A stretch of DNA of 64,000 nt from Phyllobacterium trifolii (lineage in GTDB: Bacteria; Pseudomonadota; Alphaproteobacteria; Rhizobiales; Rhizobiaceae), in contig NZ_JACHXN010000002.1 of NCBI RefSeq assembly GCF_014192095.1, positions 310,001 to 374,000 on the forward strand, given 5' to 3'. Positions 54,876 through 63,210 of this stretch are shown here, piece by piece. The notes beneath the pieces were generated by a model that was not told where the DNA came from, did not search any database, and saw only the letters and a program-made list of their open reading frames with translations. The translations under genes and the position numbers were made by a program. Every line of letters begins with the position of its first letter. Position 1 is the first letter of the stretch.

Positions 54876-55694
54876 ATGGACAAGGGCAGGGTTTTTCGTC
54901 AGCTGCATGAAGCACCCGGGATTTTTCTCATGCCCAACCCGTGGGATCCCGGTACAACGATGCTCCTGGCATCGCTCGGGTTCAAGGCACTTGCGACAAG
55001 CAGCGCGGGTTTTGCGTTTTCACGTGGTCTTCCGGATGGCGGTGTGCCGTTTGACATGATGATCCAGCATTGCAAGGATCTCATTTCCGCCACGGGTCTT
55101 CCGATGAATGCCGATCTCGAAAAGGGCAAGGGTGACAGTCCAGACAGCGCGGGCGAAACGATTTTCGCGGCCCAAGCTGCAGGGCTCGCCGGCTGTTCGA
55201 TCGAAGACTATTCCGGGGACGACCATAACCCCATCTATGATTTCTCGCTTGCTGTCGAGCGTGTCGCTGCAGCGAGCGAGGCAGCCAAGGCGTTGAAGGG
55301 AGATTTTGTCTTTACCGCCCGCGCTGAAAACTTCCTGCATGGCAGACCCGATATCGAGGACACGATCAAGCGGCTGCAGGCATTCGAAGCAGCTGGCGCC
55401 GACGTTCTTTATGCGCCAGGTATCGGCGATATCAATCTCGTCCGGCAAGTCTGTTCGTCGGTTTCCAAGCCGGTTAACGTGATGGCGGGGCGCACCTTCA
55501 CGGTTGCGCAGCTTTCAGAGGCGGGCGTCAAGCGTATATCGCTTGGTCCATACCTGACGACCGTCGCCTTTGCGGCGGTCCGGGATGCAGCGCGCGAGCT
55601 ATTGGACAAAGGCACTTTTGAATTCAGTCAGCAGGCGATGCCCTTCGGCGAATTGCAGCAACTCTTTTCGCAGGGCGCAGACAAGGACAATTGA
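54876..55694 (+). CDS. Isocitrate lyase/PEP mutase superfamily protein
   Basis: This 272-aa TIM-barrel protein has LMPNPWDPGTTMLLASLGF at the N-terminus, PMNADLEKGKGD (metal-binding Asp) and CSIEDYSGDDHNPIYDF; the Lys-Gly-Cys loop of true isocitrate lyase is absent. It probably cleaves or decarboxylates a 2-oxo- or 2-hydroxy-dicarboxylate, like oxaloacetate hydrolase/decarboxylase family members. ctggaggttgtc precedes the ATG. It forms a tight cluster with the next two genes. Confidence 0.88.
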   Translation: MDKGRVFRQLHEAPGIFLMPNPWDPGTTMLLASLGFKALATSSAGFAFSRGLPDGGVPFDMMIQHCKDLISATGLPMNADLEKGKGDSPDSAGETIFAAQAAGLAGCSIEDYSGDDHNPIYDFSLAVERVAAASEAAKALKGDFVFTARAENFLHGRPDIEDTIKRLQAFEAAGADVLYAPGIGDINLVRQVCSSVSKPVNVMAGRTFTVAQLSEAGVKRISLGPYLTTVAFAAVRDAARELLDKGTFEFSQQAMPFGELQQLFSQGADKDN

Positions 55695-55698
55695 AATA

Positions 55699-56355
55699 AT
55701 GACAAAACCCGAGCTGGTGATCTTCGACTGTGACGGAGTTCTGGTCGATACGGAGACACTCGGCAATCAACATCTCGTCAAAATGCTCGACGCTTCCGGC
55801 TACGCAACCACTTTCGAGGCTGTACGCAAAGATTTCTGCGGCATGCCCATGCGTGCAGTGAAAGAAAAGATCGAAGCCGAAGGTTATTTGCTTGGCGACG
55901 ATTTCGTCGACCGCTGGTATCAGGCCATACCTATCATCTTCGAAAACGGCGTCGAGGCCATCCCGCATATCGAAGAGGTCATCGCCGCGGTCAAAAAGGC
56001 GGAACTTCCCTACTGCGTTGCTTCATCGGCCAATGTCGAGAAGATGCACATCACACTGGGCAAGACCGGTCTGATAGAGCATTTTCAGGATGTGCTCTAC
56101 AGCGCCTCGATGGTGGCCCGTGGCAAGCCGTTCCCTGACCTGTTCCTGCATGCGGCCAAGGAAATGGGTTGCGAGCCATCCCGGTCCGTCGTCATCGAGG
56201 ACAGTGTTGCGGGAGCCAAAGCCGGCACAGCAGCCGGCATGCGCGTGTTTTCTTACTGCGGCGACAAGCATGCAGACCACGAGGGTCTGGCGGCTGCCGG
56301 CGGCATTCTCTTCGATGACATGCGCCAATTACCCGCACTGCTGGGAGTCGCCTGA
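55699..56355 (+). CDS. HAD-superfamily phosphatase
   Basis: This 218-aa HAD protein has motif I VIFDCDGVLVDTE, motif II CVASSAN, Lys in ARGKPFPDLFL and motif IV VIEDSVAGAKAG. It is a paralogue of the HAD protein at 23102-23788 with the same C1 cap type. The start at 55699 is five bases after the previous stop; its stop overlaps the next ATG (TGATG). The substrate is unknown. Confidence 0.87.
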   Translation: MTKPELVIFDCDGVLVDTETLGNQHLVKMLDASGYATTFEAVRKDFCGMPMRAVKEKIEAEGYLLGDDFVDRWYQAIPIIFENGVEAIPHIEEVIAAVKKAELPYCVASSANVEKMHITLGKTGLIEHFQDVLYSASMVARGKPFPDLFLHAAKEMGCEPSRSVVIEDSVAGAKAGTAAGMRVFSYCGDKHADHEGLAAAGGILFDDMRQLPALLGVA

Positions 56356-57359
56356 TGGCCGAGCCCTTGACTGCTATCGATATGCACACGGGCGGTGAAC
56401 CCTTGCGTATTGTTACCGGCGGCTATCCCAAACTGCCAAAGGGCACCATCCTCGAAAAGCGCGCCTATGTGCGTGACAGGCTGGATCACCTCCGCAAGAT
56501 ACTGATATTCGAGCCTCGCGGCCATTTTGATATGTATGGCGCAGTTCTGGTCGAGCCAAACCTGCCCGGCGCCGACCTGGCAGTGCTGTTCATGCACAAT
56601 GAAGGCTATTCCACCATGTGCGGCCACGCCATCATGGCGCTCGGCCGCTACGCTGTCGATTACGGGATTGTGGCGAAGGTGGAGCCCGTGACGACAGTCC
56701 ACATCGAATGCCCTTGCGGCATGGTCGTAGCATCGGTCGAAATACGCGACGGCAAATCCGGCGGTGTCTCATTCGAGAGCGTGCCTGCCTTTCTTTATAC
56801 TGGCGACCAGATGATCGAGCTGCCGGGGTTCGGCAATATCAATTTCGATGTGGCCTATGGCGGGGCCTTCTATGCCTTGGCGGACTGTCATCAGTTTGGA
56901 CTCGAATTCGGCCGCGATCCGGCGAGAAATTTCATTGACGCTGCAACTGTCCTCACCGAGGCGGTAAAGGAGGCGGTGTCGCTCGACCATCCAGACCATA
57001 AGGACCTAGCGTTTCTCTACGGATCGATCCTGACAGATGGGGCGGACGACTGGAATGAAGGCCCGACGAAGAATGTCTGCATCTTCGCCGACGCGCAGCT
57101 TGACCGCTCCCCGACGGGTTCAGGCGTGACCGCGCGGCTCGCTGCAATGTTCGCCAAGGGACAAATTCGCGAAGGGAATGCGCGGATATTCGAAAGTATT
57201 GTAGGCTCACGCTTTGCGGGCTTCGTTGCCTCAACGACCAAGGCGGGCGACTTCGACGCCATTACCGCACGCGTTTCCGGCCACGCTTATTATAGCGGCA
57301 AGGCTGAGTTTATCGTCGAGGACGACGATCCCTTGGGCCAAGGTTTTCTGGTTCTCTAG
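56355..57359 (+). CDS. Proline racemase family protein, probable trans-3-hydroxy-L-proline dehydratase
   Basis: This 334-aa protein has the first catalytic Cys in TMCGHAI (C89), while the second position in DRSPTGSGVTA is Thr (T254) instead of Cys. In this family Cys/Cys means racemase or epimerase, and Cys/Thr marks trans-3-hydroxy-L-proline dehydratase, which makes pyrroline-2-carboxylate. The call follows from that residue pair. It overlaps the HAD stop by one base. Confidence 0.88.
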   Translation: MAEPLTAIDMHTGGEPLRIVTGGYPKLPKGTILEKRAYVRDRLDHLRKILIFEPRGHFDMYGAVLVEPNLPGADLAVLFMHNEGYSTMCGHAIMALGRYAVDYGIVAKVEPVTTVHIECPCGMVVASVEIRDGKSGGVSFESVPAFLYTGDQMIELPGFGNINFDVAYGGAFYALADCHQFGLEFGRDPARNFIDAATVLTEAVKEAVSLDHPDHKDLAFLYGSILTDGADDWNEGPTKNVCIFADAQLDRSPTGSGVTARLAAMFAKGQIREGNARIFESIVGSRFAGFVASTTKAGDFDAITARVSGHAYYSGKAEFIVEDDDPLGQGFLVL

Positions 57360-57408
57360 AGCAAATTCGCTCCGTTTTCACAGGCTCCAAACACTGCCTG
57401 AAAATTTA

Positions 57409-57463
57409 TTAAACCAAATGGTTGACTATTGCATATTGCGATGATATTAAACCATATGGTTGA
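57409..57463. promoter_or_regulatory. Two ArsR-type operators, the second covering the start codon
   Basis: TTAAACCAAATGGTTGA (57409-57425) and TTAAACCATATGGTTGA (57447-57463) are nearly identical palindromes 38 bases apart. The second contains the ATG of the regulator (57456-57458), so repressor binding would block both initiation and the start region. Confidence 0.72.
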
Positions 57464-57860
57464 ATTTCAGATACCTCACCTCGACGCCGTTTTCCACGCT
57501 CTCTCCGATCCAACACGGAGAGCCATTCTGCACCGGCTGACCGGGGGCGAACGTACCGTCAGCGAGCTTGCGACGCCCTTCAACATGTCGCTCGCTGGCG
57601 CATCGAAACATATCAAGGTGCTGGAAGGAGCCGGATTGGTGCGCCGCCATGTCCAAGGCCGCACGCATTATTGCCAGCTTGAGGCGGCGCGCCTTGCGGA
57701 GGCGCAAGAATGGCTACGTACCTATGAGCGGTTCTGGACAACGCGTCTCGACGATCTCGAGGAAATCCTGCGCGAGGAAGATCGCGCGTTGGCTCGATCA
57801 AGCGAACAGTCGCCGTCGAGCCCTGCCAAATCTGATAAAACGTCAAGGAGCACGAAATGA
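57456..57860 (+). CDS. ArsR-family transcriptional regulator
   Basis: This 134-aa winged helix-turn-helix protein has LDAVFHALSDPTRRAILHRL, then recognition region TPFNMSLAGASKHIKVLEGA, and VRRHVQGRTHYCQLE in the wing. No metal-binding Cys pair is seen, so it belongs to the SRPBCC-linked group. The start at 57456 (MVEFQIPH) fits the family; no Shine-Dalgarno is visible and it may be leaderless. It is coupled by a four-base overlap (ATGA) to the next gene and probably represses both. Confidence 0.88.
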   Translation: MVEFQIPHLDAVFHALSDPTRRAILHRLTGGERTVSELATPFNMSLAGASKHIKVLEGAGLVRRHVQGRTHYCQLEAARLAEAQEWLRTYERFWTTRLDDLEEILREEDRALARSSEQSPSSPAKSDKTSRSTK

Positions 57861-58402
57861 ACGAGCATGTCGGAAATGATCGTCTCGGTGTTGTGACAGC
57901 ACCTCGTACGATTCGCATCGAACGCATCCTTCCCGGCCCAGTCGAACGCGTCTGGGCCTATCTCACTGAATCGGACAAGCGCAAGAAATGGCTGGCCGAG
58001 GGGCCCATGGCCAATCATGTCGGCGGCGATGTTGAACTGACCTTTTACCACTCGCAGTTGTCAAACGAGCCCACCCCGGCCGACTACCAGAAATATGAGG
58101 GTCACACCAACAAGGGCAAGGTCACTCGTTATGAGCCGCCGTCATTCCTCAGCTTTACCTGGCCGGAATCCACAGGCGAACCTTCCGAAGTAACATTCGA
58201 ACTTACGGCTTCGGGATCGGATACATTGCTCAAAGTTACGCACACACGACTCGGCAGCAACGACTCCATGGTGAGCGTTGCCAGCGGCTGGCACACACAT
58301 CTGGGTGTCCTCATCGATCACCTTAGCGGCGAACAGACCAGCGGATTCTGGGACAAGTTCACCCGGCTCGAGAAGGAATACAAGCACATCATCGCTGGCT
58401 GA
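57857..58402 (+). CDS. SRPBCC/AHSA1 family protein
   Basis: This 181-aa START-like protein begins with TIRIERILPGPVERVWAYLT, the usual AHSA1 entry, and has the hydrophobic cavity pattern YEPPSFLSFTWPES and GWHTHLGVLIDHL. Such proteins follow an ArsR regulator in many alphaproteobacteria. The ligand is unknown. Confidence 0.87.
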   Translation: MNEHVGNDRLGVVTAPRTIRIERILPGPVERVWAYLTESDKRKKWLAEGPMANHVGGDVELTFYHSQLSNEPTPADYQKYEGHTNKGKVTRYEPPSFLSFTWPESTGEPSEVTFELTASGSDTLLKVTHTRLGSNDSMVSVASGWHTHLGVLIDHLSGEQTSGFWDKFTRLEKEYKHIIAG

Positions 58403-58455
58403 TTGCGAAGATATATCGCCTATACGATATTGTTGGCCGGCATCGTCTGCCGACC

Positions 58456-58731
58456 TTAGAGCAATTTCCGATCATATTGAACCAGTTCTGTTTCACGGAC
58501 GGCGAGACAATCCACGCGGAAGATGGCGAGGCCGATGTTTATCCATCGGACGAAGCCGCCTGACAAGGTGGTTGGCCGCCAGCCGGAAACCCGAAGGGCC
58601 GGGTGAATTTGGCTCAAATCCTTCGGGTTTCGGCGTCGTCCGATGGAGAGACATCGGCCTCGCCAAACCCCTCGACCTTGAACCAAATTCCCTCCGGCAG
58701 AACGATTCAATATGGTCGGAATTTGCTCTAA
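58456..58731. repeat. Inverted-terminal-repeat element, copy B
   Basis: It starts TTAGAGCAATTTCCGATCAT and ends in the matching inverted sequence GCTCTAA. The inner part from gttctgtttc to ccggcagaac matches copy A (22824-23096) nearly throughout, with the same inverted segments (ggcgaggccgatg / catcggcctcgcc). AGAGC-to-GCTCT length is 272 bases versus 273 in copy A. It lies between the SRPBCC and GNAT genes; its end touches the GNAT stop codon. Confidence 0.9.
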
Positions 58732-59256
58732 CTACGGTCGAAATCGCCTCTCGAACATCCAGACCGGCTCCCCCGTATAGGTCGTTTCGGCAATCTTGCA
58801 GAAACCATTCTTTTCAGCGATCCGCTGCGATGCAGCGTTTTCCGGAGATATGATACAGACCGCCCGATCGTGCTTGAAGAAAGCATCGCCCCAGGCGACT
58901 ATCTTGGCAAGGGCTTCACTTCCGAAGCCTTTGCCGTGGATTTCCGGCGCGAGAACCCAGCCCATCTCCGGCGTATCGCCAAAGCTTGGTTCCATATCGC
59001 GCTCGAAATTGCCAAAGCCGAGCTCTCCAACGAAACGTCCGCTTGCCTTCTCCTGCATCGCCCAGAAACCGTAGCCAATAAGCTGCCACATGCCGGCATA
59101 ACGCAGGAGTCTCGCCCAGGATTGCTCCCGCGTGGAGGGCTTGCCCGAGATGTATTTATACACCGAAGGATGCGCCCACATTGCATGGAGCGCCTCAAAA
59201 TCCTCGCGCCTGTGAGGACGCAGGATGAGGCGTTCGGTTTCAAGCGCTGGAATCAC
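58732..59256 (-). CDS. GNAT-family N-acetyltransferase (RimJ/RimL type)
   Basis: About 174 aa. ETERLILRPHRREDFEALH is the standard RimJ/RimL opening; PEIHGKGFGSEALAKIVAWG holds the acetyl-CoA pyrophosphate loop (Q/RxxGxG/A in the form HGKGFGSEA), and ENAASQRIAEKNGF is motif B. The substrate is unknown. The start is probably GTG 59256 behind cgggag, or GTG 59277; it follows coaBC on the same strand. The stop is adjacent to the repeat element. Confidence 0.85.
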   Translation of the reverse strand: MIPALETERLILRPHRREDFEALHAMWAHPSVYKYISGKPSTREQSWARLLRYAGMWQLIGYGFWAMQEKASGRFVGELGFGNFERDMEPSFGDTPEMGWVLAPEIHGKGFGSEALAKIVAWGDAFFKHDRAVCIISPENAASQRIAEKNGFCKIAETTYTGEPVWMFERRFRP

Positions 59257-59279
59257 GATCTCAATCTCCCGATCCACAC

Positions 59280-60668
59280 TTAGACTTCCACCGTCTGCAA
59301 TGCAGCTGCTATTTTCGCTGCCAGGCGCTCCGCGACCTCTTCCTTGCTCATATCCGGCCATTCCTCGACCCCTAATCGGGTGACAATCCGCACGGCGTTG
59401 CGGTCGCCGCCCATGACACCGGTGGCGTGGCTGACATCATTGGCGACGATCCAGTCCGCAGCCTTCTTGTCAAGCTTCCGCTTGGCATTGGCAAGCAGGT
59501 CCTGTGTCTCGGCAGCAAAGCCGACGACCAGACGCGGACGCGATTTGCTGTGACCCACCCCGGCAAGAATGTCCGGATTTTCGATCATCTGTAGCGCCGG
59601 AGCTTTTTCACCCGGCTTCTTCTTGATCTTCTCGCCCGCTTCGTTCGCGGTGCGCCAATCCGCAACGGCAGCTACCATGATGGCGGCATCGGCGGGCAAA
59701 AGCTGCTCCACAGCATCGCGCATTTCACGTGCCGTTGAGACGTGGATCACCGTAACATCTTCCGGGTCCGGGATAGTGACGGGACCAGAGACCAGACGAA
59801 CCGTTGCGCCGAGCCTGGCAAGGGCCGCGGCAATGGCGTGGCCCTGCTTTCCGGACGAGCGATTGGCTATATACCGAACCGGATCAATGGGCTCGTGGGT
59901 CGGCCCCGAGGTCATGACAATGGTTTTCCCCGCCAGCGGTTTCTGACGGCGGGCCAGTAGCCCCTCGATTGCTGCAACAATTTCAAGTGGTTCCGCCATA
60001 CGGCCATCTCCGCTTTCACCACTCTCCGCCATTTCGCCCTTGTTGGGGCCGACAAAACGAATGCCGTCCTTTTGAAGCATCGCGCGATTTCGCCTCGTTG
60101 CCGGATGGTTCCACATTCTCGGATTCATCGCCGGCGCTATCAGCACGCGTTTATCGGTCGCCAGGAGGATTGCCGAGGCCAAATCATTGGCAAGGCCACT
60201 CGCCATCTTTGCCATCAGGTCAGCTGTTGCCGGCGCGACGACGATCAAATCAGCCTCCCGGGATAGGCGGATATGGCCGACATCATGCTCGTCTTCGCGC
60301 GAGAAGAGTTCCGTGAAAACCTTGTCAGCTGCGAGCGCACCCACTGCCAATGGCGTCACGAATTCTTCTGCCGCTTTGGTCAGTACCGGACGCACCTGTG
60401 CACCACGCTCGCGCAGACGCCGGATAAGATCAAGGCATTTATAGGCTGCAATTCCCGCACCGATGATCAAAAGGATTCGGCGCCCGGATAACGAGCCGGA
60501 GGCACGTATCGTCGTTGACATTGCGGGGGTCGCCATCGGGATTGCATTCCCCAGTTCTCCGAGGATAAGCCGCACTTCTTCTTCCATCGAGCGGCCATGC
60601 GCTGCGGCACGCAAACGCAGCTTTTCCTTGATGGAGACGTCAAGATTGCGGATGGTGATACTGGCCAT
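59280..60668 (-). CDS. coaBC: Bifunctional CoaBC with an N-terminal FitA-like ribbon-helix-helix domain
   Basis: This 462-aa protein in coenzyme A synthesis makes 4'-phosphopantothenoyl-cysteine (CoaB) and decarboxylates it (CoaC). CoaC: GAGIAAYKCLDLIRRL, VGHIRLSREADLIVVAPAT and the PAMNPRMW motif. CoaB: TSGPTHEPIDPVRYIANRSSG and KKKPGEK. Residues 2-41 (ASITIRNLDVSIKEKLRLRA and GRSMEEEVRLILGELG) form a FitA/Arc-type ribbon-helix-helix as found in antitoxins; CoaC begins near 62. The start at 60668 is the only sensible one that includes this domain; an internal start near residue 45 or 50 would give plain CoaBC. Confidence 0.92.
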   Translation of the reverse strand: MASITIRNLDVSIKEKLRLRAAAHGRSMEEEVRLILGELGNAIPMATPAMSTTIRASGSLSGRRILLIIGAGIAAYKCLDLIRRLRERGAQVRPVLTKAAEEFVTPLAVGALAADKVFTELFSREDEHDVGHIRLSREADLIVVAPATADLMAKMASGLANDLASAILLATDKRVLIAPAMNPRMWNHPATRRNRAMLQKDGIRFVGPNKGEMAESGESGDGRMAEPLEIVAAIEGLLARRQKPLAGKTIVMTSGPTHEPIDPVRYIANRSSGKQGHAIAAALARLGATVRLVSGPVTIPDPEDVTVIHVSTAREMRDAVEQLLPADAAIMVAAVADWRTANEAGEKIKKKPGEKAPALQMIENPDILAGVGHSKSRPRLVVGFAAETQDLLANAKRKLDKKAADWIVANDVSHATGVMGGDRNAVRIVTRLGVEEWPDMSKEEVAERLAAKIAAALQTVEV

Positions 60669-60736
60669 ATGATTGCGTCCACTTGGATAACGATCGCTGG
60701 AATGCAATCATTGCAATCACATTAGCCGATATATAC

Positions 60737-62314
60737 CTAGCTGAGAAGCTCGTACGTGATGATGACAAGACAAATTGCAATCACCCAGAGCGCGATACGC
60801 CCCGAGCGTGTATGGCGGGCCTCCGCCTTGCCGATAGCGTGTGCCGTCTGATCATCAAACCGCAAGCCATGTTCCGCCATCCTGTCGAGTTCCTTCGACA
60901 GCCGGTCAGCCCGCCCGACCAATTCCGGCACCTGACGTGCCAGATGCAGGACTGCCTGAGCCCCTTCACGCGCATCGACGAGAATGCCCTGCGGCCCGAG
61001 ATTGCGGCGAATCCAGCTCCCGACCACCGGTTCCGAAGCCTTCCACATGTTGAAATGCGGATCCAGCGTGCGCGATACCCCTTCGACCACAACCATGGTC
61101 TTCTGCAGCATGACAAGTTCGGGCCGCGTTTCCATATCGAAGAGTTCCGTGACCTCGAAAAGCAGTGTGAGCAGCTTTGCCATCGAGATGGTTTCGGCCG
61201 GCTGGCCATGGATGGGTTCGCCGATGGCGCGAATTGCCTGCGCAAAGCTCGCGACATCATGCCGGTGCGGCACATAACCGGCCTCGAAATGCACTTCGGC
61301 AACACGGACATAATCGCGCGTTATGAAGCCGTAGAGGATTTCTGCGAGGAACCGGCGCTCCTTCTTGCCAAGCCGTCCGGTGATACCGAAATCCACCGCA
61401 ACGATATGGCCCTCGTCGTCGACGAACAGATTGCCGGGATGCATGTCTGCATGGAAGAAGCCGTCGCGCAATGTATGGCGCAGGAATGACTGGATCAGCG
61501 TTTCGGCGAGCTTGATGAGGTTGTGTCCGGCTGCGCGCAAGCCCTCGATGTCCGACATTTTGACGCCATCGATCCACTCGAGGGTCAAGACATCGCGTCC
61601 TGTACGCTCCCAATCGACAGTCGGAACACGAAAGCCCGGATCATCCTTGGTGTTCTCGCCGATCTCCGAGAGCGCGGCGGCCTCAAGGCGCAAATCCATC
61701 TCGATACGGGTCGTCTGCGCCAGCGTCCGCGTAACTTCAATCGGGCGCAGGCGGCGCGTGGCGGGTACATAGCGCTCCTGCCATCTTGCCACCAAAAAGA
61801 AACTCTCGAGGTCGTTGTTGAAACGCTGGCGCACACCCGGGCGCACAACCTTGACCGCAACCTTCTTGGTTTCGCCATTGCTTGCAACGAAGGCCGGGTG
61901 CACTTGCGCAATCGATGCCGCAGCAATTGGTTCATCAAGACTTACGAAAAGGTCGGACACAGACCGTCCAAGCGAACCCTCGATAGCCTTGATCGAAGCG
62001 TCCATAGGGAAAAAATCGAGCTGATCCTGCAGGAGTGCCAGATCGTCGGCCACTTCGGTCCCGACCACATCGGGCCGCGTTGCGAGGAACTGCCCGAGCT
62101 TGACGTAGGATGGTCCAAGCTTGTTGATGGCGCGCGACATGCGCTCGGAGCGCTGCGCCGTCATGGCGCGGCGCCGGGCCAAAAGGCCGGCCATTCGGTG
62201 ACCAAAGGCGGGGAGACCACTCAGGCCCTCGGCTGGCAAAGCGGATATGACGCCTTCACGCGTCATGATCCATCCGGCCCGCATCAGGCGAAATATTGCT
62301 GCAGGACTACTCAT
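60737..62314 (-). CDS. ubiB: UbiB, ubiquinone biosynthesis ADCK-type kinase-like protein
   Basis: This 525-aa protein has the KxGQ motif KLGPSYVKLGQFLATR, the A-rich loop in IAAASIAQVHPA, catalytic FFHADMHPGNLF and VAVDFGITGRLG (DFG), plus one C-terminal membrane segment (IALWVIAICLVIITYELL). It aids ubiquinone synthesis at the membrane. The start at 62314 (MSSPAAIFRL) overlaps closely with the end of ubiE (8-base gap), so they form an operon. Confidence 0.95.
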   Translation of the reverse strand: MSSPAAIFRLMRAGWIMTREGVISALPAEGLSGLPAFGHRMAGLLARRRAMTAQRSERMSRAINKLGPSYVKLGQFLATRPDVVGTEVADDLALLQDQLDFFPMDASIKAIEGSLGRSVSDLFVSLDEPIAAASIAQVHPAFVASNGETKKVAVKVVRPGVRQRFNNDLESFFLVARWQERYVPATRRLRPIEVTRTLAQTTRIEMDLRLEAAALSEIGENTKDDPGFRVPTVDWERTGRDVLTLEWIDGVKMSDIEGLRAAGHNLIKLAETLIQSFLRHTLRDGFFHADMHPGNLFVDDEGHIVAVDFGITGRLGKKERRFLAEILYGFITRDYVRVAEVHFEAGYVPHRHDVASFAQAIRAIGEPIHGQPAETISMAKLLTLLFEVTELFDMETRPELVMLQKTMVVVEGVSRTLDPHFNMWKASEPVVGSWIRRNLGPQGILVDAREGAQAVLHLARQVPELVGRADRLSKELDRMAEHGLRFDDQTAHAIGKAEARHTRSGRIALWVIAICLVIITYELLS

Positions 62315-62321
62315 GCTGCGA

Positions 62322-63098
62322 TCACAGCTTCCAGCCGGAATGCAGCGCGGCGACACCACCGGTGAAATTGCGCCAGCTGACCCGTTCGAACCCGGCCTTG
62401 CGGATCATTTCGGCGAAATCGGACTGGCGCGGAAACTTGCGAATAGACTCCACCAGATATTGATAGCTGTCAGCATCGCCGGTCACGGCCTTGCCGATCT
62501 TTGGAATGGCCTTGAACGACCACGCATCATAAATCTTGTCGAGAACCGGCAATTCGACCTCGGAGAATTCGAGGCAAAGAAAGCGTCCGCCGGGCTTCAG
62601 CACGCGAAAAGCCTCAGCCAATGCCCGATCGATATGCGGCACGTTGCGGATACCGAAGGCGATCGTATAAGCGTCGAAACGTGCATCCTCGAAGGGAAGT
62701 TCTTCGGCATTGGCCTCCACAAACTCGGTATTGTCGGCAAGCCCCTGCTTTTCAGCGCGATCGCGGCCGACGCCAAGCATCGAACCATTGATATCGAGGA
62801 TTGTCGCATGGGCATTGCGGTTTGACGCCTCAACGATACGGAAGGCAACGTCGCCGGTGCCGCCAGCGACGTCGAGCACATTCCAGCTGGCCGTTTTTGA
62901 GGGGGCGAGCCAGGCAATCATCGAATCCTTCCAGACACGATGCAGGCCGCCAGACATCAAATCGTTCATCACGTCATAGCGTTTGGCGACGCGGTGGAAG
63001 ACGTCATTGACGCGTGTCTGCTTTTCCCCATCGCTGACATCCTGAAACCCGAAGGACGTTTCCATGCCGCCGTGGGCACCGGTGCGTTGCTGGCTCAT
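62322..63098 (-). CDS. ubiE: Ubiquinone/menaquinone biosynthesis C-methyltransferase
   Basis: This 258-aa SAM-dependent enzyme has the family block [20 protein letters not shown], motif [23 protein letters not shown] and [10 protein letters not shown]. It methylates the quinone ring. It is followed by ubiB and coaBC on the same strand, an order found in Brucella and relatives. Confidence 0.97.
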   Translation of the reverse strand: MSQQRTGAHGGMETSFGFQDVSDGEKQTRVNDVFHRVAKRYDVMNDLMSGGLHRVWKDSMIAWLAPSKTASWNVLDVAGGTGDVAFRIVEASNRNAHATILDINGSMLGVGRDRAEKQGLADNTEFVEANAEELPFEDARFDAYTIAFGIRNVPHIDRALAEAFRVLKPGGRFLCLEFSEVELPVLDKIYDAWSFKAIPKIGKAVTGDADSYQYLVESIRKFPRQSDFAEMIRKAGFERVSWRNFTGGVAALHSGWKL

Positions 63099-63210
63099 TG
63101 TGCTACCTGTTTTTCAAATCGCCAGAACCATAGAAGATTGAAACGCATAAGGCTATTGTCTCTTGCGCGATGAAGCGCCGCGTTGATCTGTTTTGTCGGG
63201 GGTGACCGGG

